The notes beneath the pieces were generated by a model. That model did no database searches, was not told where the DNA came from, and was given only the letters and a program-made list of their open reading frames with translations. A stretch of 6,560 nt of DNA from Candidatus Gastranaerophilales bacterium (GTDB taxonomy: Bacteria; Cyanobacteriota; Vampirovibrionia; Gastranaerophilales; Gastranaerophilaceae): the NCBI GenBank assembly GCA_947625445.1, contig CANQOM010000093.1:1-6560 (forward strand), written 5' to 3'. Position 1 is the first letter of the stretch; each line of letters begins with the position of its first letter. Shown piece by piece: positions 1 through 5,866 of this stretch. The translations under genes and the position numbers were made by a program.

Positions 1-161
1 GCAGTATAAGCATCTGAGTTGTTTGTCATTCTCCAAACGCTTTCATTTGTGTTCGCCATCTTCCGAGTTACCGTCGGTACGGTTGCTGCTAATACCATGC
101 TGGTCACCAATAGTGAAATCAACAGTTCAGCAAGAGAAAATCCTCTTTCTTTCTTAATCAT
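1..161 (-). CDS. Prepilin-like protein with class III (type IV pilin) N-terminal leader, partial
   Basis: Reading the minus strand from an ATG at 161 gives 53 codons before the window ends, so the C-terminal part is missing. The protein begins MIKKERGFSLAELL: a short basic leader, a Gly cleavage site at residue 7, Phe as the first mature residue and Glu at mature position 5. A hydrophobic segment follows to about residue 28 (LLISLLVTSMVLAATVP). This is the classic prepilin peptidase cleavage and methylation motif of type IV pilins and type II secretion pseudopilins, which are inserted in the inner membrane by this helix and then assembled into a fibre. AGGAAACGGAAG at 169-180 (minus) is a plausible ribosome binding site about 7 bases before the ATG. 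Whether it is a major pilin, a minor pilin or a pseudopilin cannot be told without the C-terminal globular domain. The leader assignment is firm; the specific role is not. Confidence 0.82.
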   Translation of the reverse strand, partial: MIKKERGFSLAELLISLLVTSMVLAATVPTVTRKMANTNESVWRMTNNSDAYT

Positions 162-204
162 ATAATTACTTCCGTTTCCTATTTTAGTTTTAACGCTTTG
201 TATT

Positions 205-213
205 TTAATACCA
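205..213 (-). promoter_or_regulatory. Weak candidate extended -10 element for the prepilin gene
   Basis: On the minus strand TGGTATTAA lies about 44 bases before the prepilin ATG. It has the TGn extension and a 4/6 match to TATAAT. No convincing -35 is visible in the A/T-rich stretch upstream. It is listed because it is the best candidate in this intergenic region, and because the same TGnTATaat style recurs upstream of the two plus-strand transcription units. Confidence 0.25.
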
Positions 214-303
214 CATTTTTTATTTTTTTAAACATGGTTTTTATTTAGTTTGATTCTATCAATTTTTATTATTTTTTGCAAGAGAATATTTCAAAGTCTT
301 TTA

Positions 304-354
304 TATCTAATTCTTCTAAATTAGATAAATCTGTTACCCTGAACTTATTTCAGG
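304..354 (-). terminator. Two tandem hairpins downstream of bioB, possible end of the nadA-mnmA-bioB transcript
   Basis: Two perfect inverted repeats lie in the 220-base gap between bioB and the prepilin gene. One is a 6-bp stem (CCTGAA at 338-343 with TTCAGG at 349-354, 5-base loop). The other is a 9-bp A/T-rich stem (304-312 with 319-327, 6-base loop). Neither is followed by a clean T tract on the minus strand, so this is not a canonical Rho-independent terminator. The position just after the last operon gene is the main argument. The rest of the 162-381 gap shows only A/T-rich sequence and the weak prepilin promoter. Confidence 0.25.
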
Positions 355-381
355 ATTTAAAAGTTAAATATAATTCAAATT

Positions 382-1314
382 TTATTTTTGAAGACACATA
401 TTCATTTCTTCTAACATTTTTTTATCTTCATTAATAACTTCACCGTTTGTTGTCAGGTAATTACCAATCAACATACCGTTTATTCCGGCTTTTAAACCTA
501 ATTTTTGATATTCTTTTGAAAATCTTGTATTTCTTCCGCCTGCATATCTCAATATTGTTTTAGGCATTGTAATTCTAAAAATACAAATAGTTCTCAAAAC
601 TTCTTCTTCGTCTATTTTATCTCCGTAATTTTCTAACTTTGTACCTTTAATTGGATTTAAAATATTTATAGGCACTGTTTTAGGATTTAATTTAGCAAGA
701 GAAAGCGCCATTTCTACTCTGTTTTCTCTTGTTTCTCCCATACCGAGAATAACTCCGCAGCATGCCTCAATACCTTCTTCTTGAAGCATTTTTACAGTAT
801 TAACCCTATCTTGATAGTTATGAGTTGTACAAATTTCACTATAATAACTTTCACAGGTATTAATATTATGGTTAAATCTTTCAACACCCGCTTTTTTTAT
901 TTCTTTCATTTGTTCTCTGGTTAAAAGTCCTAAAGATGCACAACAATGCATACCGTCGATTGAAGCTACTTCTTTTATCATTTCTAATATTTTCGGGAAA
1001 TCTTTTTCTTCAGTTTTTCTTCCTGATGTAACAATACAAAACCTGTTAGCACCGTTTTCTTTTGCTATAAGTGCAGCTTTCTTTACTTCTTCAACTTCCA
1101 TTAACGGATGACATTCGATTTGTGCTTCATTGTGTTTACTCTGTGAACAATACTTACAATTTTCAGGACAAGAACCTGTTTTAGCGCTAATTATTGAACA
1201 TGCTTCAACTTCATTAGAAAAATTTTCAGAGGTTATTTTCTCTGACATATTTATTAATTCATCAAGATTCATATCATATAATTTTAATAATTCTTCTTTA
1301 GTATATTCTTTCAT
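382..1314 (-). CDS. bioB: Biotin synthase (radical SAM)
   Basis: BioB catalyses the last step of biotin synthesis, inserting sulfur into dethiobiotin using S-adenosylmethionine radicals and a sacrificial [2Fe-2S] cluster. Numbered from the upstream ATG at 1332, the radical SAM motif CPENCKYC supplies C55, C59 and C62. The [2Fe-2S] ligands correspond to C99 (NRFC), C131 (HCCASLG), C191 (ACCGVILGMGE) and R267 (YAGGRNT). FNHNINT matches the family YNHNLDT motif. The start chosen is the internal ATG at 1314 (310 aa, beginning MKEYTKEE), which has AAGG about 10 bases upstream. The ATG at 1332 has its only SD-like AAGG just 2 bases away, so it is less likely. The length is slightly short for the family but all ligands are present. 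It is the last gene of the nadA-mnmA-bioB set, 36 bases after mnmA. No other biotin gene is in the window, so dethiobiotin supply must be encoded elsewhere or come from outside. Confidence 0.95.
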   Translation of the reverse strand: MKEYTKEELLKLYDMNLDELINMSEKITSENFSNEVEACSIISAKTGSCPENCKYCSQSKHNEAQIECHPLMEVEEVKKAALIAKENGANRFCIVTSGRKTEEKDFPKILEMIKEVASIDGMHCCASLGLLTREQMKEIKKAGVERFNHNINTCESYYSEICTTHNYQDRVNTVKMLQEEGIEACCGVILGMGETRENRVEMALSLAKLNPKTVPINILNPIKGTKLENYGDKIDEEEVLRTICIFRITMPKTILRYAGGRNTRFSKEYQKLGLKAGINGMLIGNYLTTNGEVINEDKKMLEEMNMCLQK

Positions 1315-1350
1315 TTGATTTTTACCTTTCATATCCTTATCAGAAAATTT

Positions 1351-2451
1351 TTATTTAACCTCATCAATAATACCGCCGCCTAAGACAATATCATTATCAT
1401 ATAATACAACCGACTGTCCGGGACTAATTGCTCTTTGCATATTAATAAATTCCACTAAAATTTTATTATCAGGTAAACTTTTAACTATTACATCTTCAGG
1501 TTCTGATGAAGAGCGAATTTTAGCACTACACTTTATTTCTCCCGATAATTTTTCTATTCCTATCCAATTCGTTTCAATAGCAATAAGTTTATTCTTCATC
1601 ATTGTATCTTTAAAATCAACAACAACTTCATTTGTATCTTTTTTAAGTTCGACAACATAAAGCGGTTCTTTAGCACTAATTCCGATTCCTTTTCTCTGAC
1701 CTATTGTATAATTCCATATACCTTTATGTTTACCAAGTACTTTCCCGTTTCTGTCTACAATATTTCCTTCTTTATCCTGAACGGAAAGTAATTCATTATA
1801 ATCACCTTCATAGAAATCTTGACTATCAGGTTTATCTGCAACATTCAAATTATGTTCACTCGCAATTTTTCTTATTTCATCCTTAGTATATCCGCCAAGT
1901 GGTAACAATATATTTTTTAACTGTTCCTGCTTCAGCCTATAGAGAAAATATGATTGGTCTTTTTTAGGGTTTACACCTCTTTTCAGAATATAACGTCCAT
2001 TATTTTCTTCAATTCTTGCATAATGCCCTGTCGCAAACTTATCAAAGTTAATTCCGTTTAACTTCGCCAAATATGGGAAAACATCAAATTTTATTAAAGA
2101 ATTACACCAAATACAAGGGTTAGGAGTTCTGCCCTGTAAATATTCCTCTTTAAAATTTTTTAATACAATTTCTTCATATTGCTCAGCACAATCAAAAATA
2201 TGAAAATCAATACCCAATTGTGAAGCAACACTTTTAGCAGATTCAATATCTTCTTTTTCATCAGGGCCCAAACAAGCTCCATGTGTAGGTTTTTTAGGAA
2301 GTTTATTTAATTTTTCCTGTATATTTTTATAAACTCCACTTTTACCCCAAATTGACATAGTGGCACCTATTACTTCATGTCCTTGTTCCTTTAACAATAA
2401 TGCAGTAACCGAAGAATCAACACCACCTGAGAGCCCAACTAAAATCTTCAT
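1351..2451 (-). CDS. mnmA: tRNA-uridine 2-sulfurtransferase (2-thiouridylase), variant lacking the second catalytic Cys
   Basis: MnmA makes the 2-thio group of s2U34 in the tRNAs for Lys, Glu and Gln in the cytoplasm. It adenylates U34 and then transfers sulfur. The 366-residue protein has the PP-loop SGGVDSS at residues 8-14, GHYAR at 142-146, KDQSYFL at 164-170, GQRKGIG at 251-257 and a C-terminal SPGQ motif around 343-346. The first catalytic cysteine is C113 in PNPCIWCN, with C116 next to it. The canonical second cysteine, found in DSQ-[ED]-I-C-F (C199 in E. coli), is replaced here: residues 209-214 read DSQDFY, with Tyr at that position. An extra cysteine, C60, sits in ACLGPDEKEDI, an insertion that I recall from a non-canonical MnmA group in other anaerobes. 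The start is fixed by a perfect AGGAGG 7 bases before the ATG at 2451. It lies 56 bases after nadA and is probably co-transcribed with it. Confidence 0.93.
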   Translation of the reverse strand: MKILVGLSGGVDSSVTALLLKEQGHEVIGATMSIWGKSGVYKNIQEKLNKLPKKPTHGACLGPDEKEDIESAKSVASQLGIDFHIFDCAEQYEEIVLKNFKEEYLQGRTPNPCIWCNSLIKFDVFPYLAKLNGINFDKFATGHYARIEENNGRYILKRGVNPKKDQSYFLYRLKQEQLKNILLPLGGYTKDEIRKIASEHNLNVADKPDSQDFYEGDYNELLSVQDKEGNIVDRNGKVLGKHKGIWNYTIGQRKGIGISAKEPLYVVELKKDTNEVVVDFKDTMMKNKLIAIETNWIGIEKLSGEIKCSAKIRSSSEPEDVIVKSLPDNKILVEFINMQRAISPGQSVVLYDNDIVLGGGIIDEVK

Positions 2452-2507
2452 TTAGCTGCCTCCTAAAAAATTTAATACACATTTATTATTTTTTATTTTC
2501 ATATTTT

Positions 2508-3422
2508 TTATTTAACTTCTAACATTCTTTCAATAGTTTGTCTTGCCTTATCAAAAATTTCAGCATCGACATTGACTTCATAACACTCATTTTCAAGTGA
2601 ATATTTTATATCTTCAAGTGTATTCCATTTCATATTTTGACAAATAATATCTTCCTTTATCAAATAAAAAGACTTACCCCAATTATTTATTTTAGAATCA
2701 CGTTGAAGCCTTTCAACAACTCCTTTTTCGGTTGCAATAACAAATTCTTTTTCATTACTTTTAACAACATAATCCATGATTTCTTTAGTAGAACCGACAA
2801 AGTCAACCATTTTACATACTTCATAATGACATTCCGGATGTGCAAGAATTACTGCATTTGGATATTTTTTGCGAGCTTGTTCAATATCTGTCGGTCTTAT
2901 TTTAAGATGTGTTGGACAAAATCCGTTATAAGTAATGACTTCAACATTTTCAAGTTTACTTTCTACCCATTTGCCAAGATAAGTATCAGGTAGAAATAAT
3001 ACTTTATCTGAATTTAAACTTTTAACTATTTTTAGTGCATTTGAACTTGTACAACAAATATCACATTCCGCTTTAACTTCGGCAGTAGAATTAATATAAC
3101 AAACAGTAGGAATATTAGGATATTTAGATTTAAATTCTCTTAAATATTCAACATTAATCATATCAGCCATAAAGCATCCTGATTTTTCATTAGGCAATAA
3201 TACCTTTTTATCGGGATTAATAAGCTTTGCACTCTGTGCCATAAAATGTACACCCGCAAACACTATAATATCCGCATCTGTTGTAGCTGCCATTCTGCTT
3301 AAATATAGTGAATCTCCCACAAAATCCGCTACTTCATCTATTTCTACCGGCTGATAACAATGTGCTAATATTACGGCATTTTTCTCTTTTTTTAATTTTT
3401 TTATTTCTTCAATAATTTGCAT
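2508..3422 (-). CDS. nadA: Quinolinate synthase A
   Basis: NadA condenses iminoaspartate with dihydroxyacetone phosphate to quinolinate, a precursor of NAD, using a [4Fe-4S] cluster. Numbered from the ATG at 3422 (304 aa), the three cluster ligands are C83 (SGCFMADM), C169 (NGFCPTH) and C261 (IICQNMKWN). Other family motifs present are AHCYQ near the N-terminus, GDS around 36-38, NSTAEVKA and CTSSNA around 111-128, PDTYLG around 145-150, HPEC and VGST. A longer frame can start at a TTG at 3458. That start has no ribosome binding site and lies upstream of the predicted transcription start (about 3440), so it is rejected. The SD for the ATG is weak (AAAGAGA, about 11 bases away). This is the first gene of the nadA-mnmA-bioB set. 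L-aspartate oxidase (nadB) and nadC are not in the window, although NadA needs iminoaspartate from such an enzyme. Confidence 0.95.
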   Translation of the reverse strand: MQIIEEIKKLKKEKNAVILAHCYQPVEIDEVADFVGDSLYLSRMAATTDADIIVFAGVHFMAQSAKLINPDKKVLLPNEKSGCFMADMINVEYLREFKSKYPNIPTVCYINSTAEVKAECDICCTSSNALKIVKSLNSDKVLFLPDTYLGKWVESKLENVEVITYNGFCPTHLKIRPTDIEQARKKYPNAVILAHPECHYEVCKMVDFVGSTKEIMDYVVKSNEKEFVIATEKGVVERLQRDSKINNWGKSFYLIKEDIICQNMKWNTLEDIKYSLENECYEVNVDAEIFDKARQTIERMLEVK

Positions 3423-3446
3423 AATTATTATTTTCTCTTTAAAGTA

Positions 3447-3475
3447 ATTAAAATACAAGCATAATACTGAGTCAA
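3447..3475 (-). promoter_or_regulatory. Sigma70-type promoter of the nadA-mnmA-bioB operon
   Basis: On the minus strand a TTGACT -35 box (3475-3470) is separated by exactly 17 bases from a TTTAAT -10 box (3452-3447). Each has one mismatch to the consensus. Transcription would start near 3440, giving a leader of about 18 bases before the nadA ATG at 3422. This decides the nadA start in favour of that ATG. No operator palindrome is evident. Confidence 0.7.
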
Positions 3476-3482
3476 TAAATTA

Positions 3483-3511
3483 CTTTTAAGGACAAACTTT
3501 TTTGGTATAAT
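3483..3511 (+). promoter_or_regulatory. Extended -10 promoter of the FrhB-like / pyruvyl transferase gene
   Basis: TGGTATAAT at 3503-3511 combines a perfect TATAAT with the TGn extension. The hexamer 17 bases upstream (CTTTTA, 3483-3488) is a poor -35, as is common for extended -10 promoters. Transcription would start near 3518. AAGGA at 3522-3526 is the ribosome binding site, 9 bases before the ATG at 3536. The promoter sits back to back with that of nadA. Confidence 0.65.
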
Positions 3512-3535
3512 AATTTTAATGAAGGAAAGAAAAAG

Positions 3536-4525
3536 ATGATTAATTGTGATTCTGAATTGTGCAGCGGATGTGGTGCCTGTGAACAAATATGTCCGGTAAA
3601 TGCAATCAAACTTCAAGAAAATAATGAAGGTTTTCTTTTCCCTGCCATCGATAAAAATAAATGCATAAATTGCAATAAATGTGAAAATGTTTGTCAAATA
3701 GGTAAAGAGAACAAAATATTAAAAAATACAAATCGTAAGTATTTTGCTGCATATAAAAAAAATTTAGAAGAAAGATTAAAATGTTCATCCGGCGGTATTG
3801 CAGATGAAATCGCAAAATATATAACATCAATAGGAGGTTATTTATGCGCTGCCGCTTTCAAAGACAACGAACTAAAACACATAATTACAGATAATTATGA
3901 TGATTTTAAATATATGAGAGGTTCAAAATATATTCAAAGTAAATTAGGTAATTCCTTTAAAAAAATAGAGTCTCTTTTAAAAGAAGATAAAATTGTCGCA
4001 TTTATAGGAACACCTTGCCAGGTTGCAGGATTAAAGTTATATCTGGGAAAAGATTATAAAAATTTATATACAATAGATATAATTTGTCACGGAATCCCAC
4101 CATTAAAGCTTTTTAATAAATTTTTACAAGAAAATAATATCGATAATTTAATAGGTGATGAATCAATAATAAATTTTAGAGACAAAAGACTGGGATGGAA
4201 CAAACCTGTCTTATCAATAAAAAACGGAAAAAATGAAATATATTCAAGTTCATTGAAAGAAAATTTTTATAGTATTTTCTTCGGTAAAAATATTTCTCTC
4301 AGAAAATCTTGTTATAAGTGTCCTTATTCACAAACAAAAAGATGTTCAGATATTACTGTTGGTGATTATTGGGGAATAGAAAGACTTGTAAAAGAATCAG
4401 ATAATAGTGCAGGCTATAGTATAATATCCGTAAAGTCTAATGGGGGGGGGGATTTCACTCCTACAAAATATCAAAAAAAATCTAGTATTACTACCATCAA
4501 AGAAAAAACTATGCTTGCAGCATAA
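3536..4525 (+). CDS. Ferredoxin-type FrhB-like oxidoreductase; frame broken at a G10 tract, N-terminal part of a fusion
   Basis: In this sequence the frame encodes 329 residues. Two [4Fe-4S] ferredoxin motifs open the protein: C9, C12, C15, C19 and C43, C46, C49, C53. Coenzyme F420 hydrogenase/dehydrogenase beta-subunit type domains follow: CSSGGIADE at 83-91, GTPCQVAGL at 158-166, DIICHGIPP at 181-189, cysteines 259, 262 and 270, and ITVGDYWGIE at 273-282. Proteins of this type are frequent in polysaccharide loci next to pyruvyl transferases. They are presumably flavin/Fe-S redox enzymes acting on a glycan precursor, but their reaction is not established. Homology stops at residue 302 (VKSN), at the G10 tract. 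The last 24 residues after the glycines are low-complexity and not family-like, while the expected family C-terminus (ISLLQNIKKN...KHPNRDKFF) continues in the other frame. With nine G the product would be a 753-residue fusion ending at 5798. The start is set by AAGGA at 3522-3526. Confidence 0.85.
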   Translation: MINCDSELCSGCGACEQICPVNAIKLQENNEGFLFPAIDKNKCINCNKCENVCQIGKENKILKNTNRKYFAAYKKNLEERLKCSSGGIADEIAKYITSIGGYLCAAAFKDNELKHIITDNYDDFKYMRGSKYIQSKLGNSFKKIESLLKEDKIVAFIGTPCQVAGLKLYLGKDYKNLYTIDIICHGIPPLKLFNKFLQENNIDNLIGDESIINFRDKRLGWNKPVLSIKNGKNEIYSSSLKENFYSIFFGKNISLRKSCYKCPYSQTKRCSDITVGDYWGIERLVKESDNSAGYSIISVKSNGGGDFTPTKYQKKSSITTIKEKTMLAA

Positions 4526-5798
4526 TCTTGTTTCTCCTACTCCTAAGCACCCTAACAGAGATAAATTTTTCAAAGATATAGATAATCTAACTTTAAGTGA
4601 GTTAAATAAAAAATATGCAGATAAAAAAAATAATGTTGCAATATTAAATTTTCACTGGGAAAATAATAATTTTGGAGCAGTTCTAACTGCTTACGCTTTA
4701 AATAAATTTTTAAATTTATCAGGTTACAATGCATATAATATTGATTATAAACTTAAAGGCGCTTGTCAAAAGGACTATTCAAACTTTATTGAATTTCGAA
4801 ATAAATATTTGCCTATGACAAAGCAATGTAATAATAAGAAAGACTTAGAAAGTTTAAATGAATATTTTTCAAACTTTATCGTGGGTTCTGACCAAGTTTT
4901 CAGATACGCATTTACAAAACATCAAGACGGCACTTATTATCTTTCTTTTGTAAATAATGAAAATAAGAAAATTGCCTATGCAGCTTCATTTGGACATCCT
5001 GAATTTGAAAAAAATAAACAATTTACAAAAATTACAGGAATGCTACTTTCTCGATTTAATGATATTAGCGTAAGAGAAGACTCAGGTATTCAAATATGTA
5101 AAAATACATTTAGACTTAAAGCTAAACATGTTTTGGATCCTGTGTTTCTTTTAGATGTTAAATATTGGGAAGAATTAGCTTCATCTTCTAATTCTGATGC
5201 AAAAATCGTTCATTACCTCCTTTCTGATAATATAGATAAAGAAATCGAAGAAGAATTAAAATGTTCTAAATCAATAAGATGGGATAAAAATACTAAAATA
5301 GAAGAATGGCTTTGCTCAATAAAAAATGCCGACTTCGTTATTACAGACTCATTTCATGGATTATGTTTTTGTATTATTTTTAACAAACAATTTGTATACA
5401 TTTACAAGCCTTTTCCTGCTCTTGAAAGGATTATATCTCTTTTCAAAATGTTTAATATTCCTGAATGTTTTATGGTTGAAAAAAATAAAAACTTTAAAAT
5501 AAATGAATGTATGAAAAATAAACTGGATTACTCAAATATTAATAAGTTATTGGATAAATACAAAGAAGATTCCATAAATTTTCTTATTAATGCTATTGAA
5601 AAAGATAATGAAAAACAATTTGACAATACTTATTTTTATAAAAAGCATATCCATAAATATCTTGAAATAAAATATAAATTACTTTATTTTATCAATTATT
5701 GTATATATAAATTAATATTTTTAAAAAAACAAAGAGATAAAATAAAATTTAAAGCTTTAGAATACAAAACTTTATATAAATCAGTTTCAAAATTATAA
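4440..5798 (+). CDS. Polysaccharide pyruvyl transferase family protein, preceded by the displaced C-terminus of the FrhB-like domain
   Basis: Members of this family (PF04230; CsaB and WcaK type) transfer pyruvate ketals to sugars of cell-surface polymers. In this 452-residue frame, residues 5-50 are not pyruvyl transferase. They are the tail of the FrhB-like domain (LLQNIKKN, then KHPNRDKFF at 36-44). The transferase domain starts near residue 62 with NNVAILNFHWENNNFGAVLTAYAL cut here as ILNFHW and NNFGAVLTAYAL. It continues with IVGSDQVF at 147-154, YAASFG at 180-185, SVRED at 210-214, HVLDPVFLL at 230-238 and ADFVITDSFHGL at 297-308. The last 50 residues are rich in Lys, Tyr, Ile and Leu and may associate with membrane. 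The ATG at 4440 lacks a ribosome binding site and its G is the first G of the tract, so it is probably not the native start. The native protein is more likely the fusion starting at 3536. Standalone translation by coupling remains possible. Confidence 0.85.
   Translation: MGGGISLLQNIKKNLVLLPSKKKLCLQHNLVSPTPKHPNRDKFFKDIDNLTLSELNKKYADKKNNVAILNFHWENNNFGAVLTAYALNKFLNLSGYNAYNIDYKLKGACQKDYSNFIEFRNKYLPMTKQCNNKKDLESLNEYFSNFIVGSDQVFRYAFTKHQDGTYYLSFVNNENKKIAYAASFGHPEFEKNKQFTKITGMLLSRFNDISVREDSGIQICKNTFRLKAKHVLDPVFLLDVKYWEELASSSNSDAKIVHYLLSDNIDKEIEEELKCSKSIRWDKNTKIEEWLCSIKNADFVITDSFHGLCFCIIFNKQFVYIYKPFPALERIISLFKMFNIPECFMVEKNKNFKINECMKNKLDYSNINKLLDKYKEDSINFLINAIEKDNEKQFDNTYFYKKHIHKYLEIKYKLLYFINYCIYKLIFLKKQRDKIKFKALEYKTLYKSVSKL
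4442..4451 (+). repeat. Homopolymeric G10 tract, candidate phase-variation switch
   Basis: Ten consecutive G residues interrupt the FrhB-like/pyruvyl transferase coding region. No other G run longer than four was noticed on this strand. Upstream codons are in the frame of 3536 and downstream homology is in the frame of 4440; removal of one G (or addition of two) joins them. With eleven G the frame would stop at a TAG about 30 bases downstream. An A8 run at 4473-4480 is a second slippage-prone tract nearby. The length is also sensitive to sequencing error. Confidence 0.85.
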
Positions 5799-5802
5799 GT
5801 TA

Positions 5803-5830
5803 TTACCTATAATTAACTATGTGTTATAAT
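5803..5830 (+). promoter_or_regulatory. Extended -10 promoter for the HNH gene
   Basis: TGTTATAAT at 5822-5830 has a perfect -10 with the TGn extension. TTACCT at 5803-5808 is a weak -35 with a 16-base spacer. A second TATAAT at 5808-5813 could be an alternative -10. Transcription would begin near 5837 (or near 5820), so the HNH gene may be expressed independently of the upstream pyruvyl transferase gene. It also argues against the ATG at 5819 as the start. Confidence 0.5.
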
Positions 5831-5866
5831 AATTTCAATCTATTTATTATAAAAATGGGAACAGAT

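Noticed and set aside
2637..2993. Plus-strand frame of 118 codons inside nadA
   Set aside because: It lies fully antisense to a confidently identified nadA, with Phe/Ile/Asn-rich composition typical of a shadow frame and no ribosome binding site.
3423..3458. Upstream TTG start for nadA adding 12 residues
   Set aside because: There is no ribosome binding site, the TTG lies upstream of the predicted transcription start, and the extra residues are not NadA-like. The ATG at 3422 gives a normal-length protein.
4452..4525. Genuine natural C-terminus of a separate 329-residue FrhB-like protein
   Set aside because: The residues after the glycine run (DFTPTKYQKKSS onward) do not resemble the family, while the expected family C-terminus lies in the alternative frame over the same bases.
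5819..5866. ATG starts at 5819 and 5855 for the HNH gene
   Set aside because: Neither has an SD. The promoter -10 at 5825-5830 overlaps the first, and the extra residues are low-complexity. The start at 5867 has GGGA at a proper distance.
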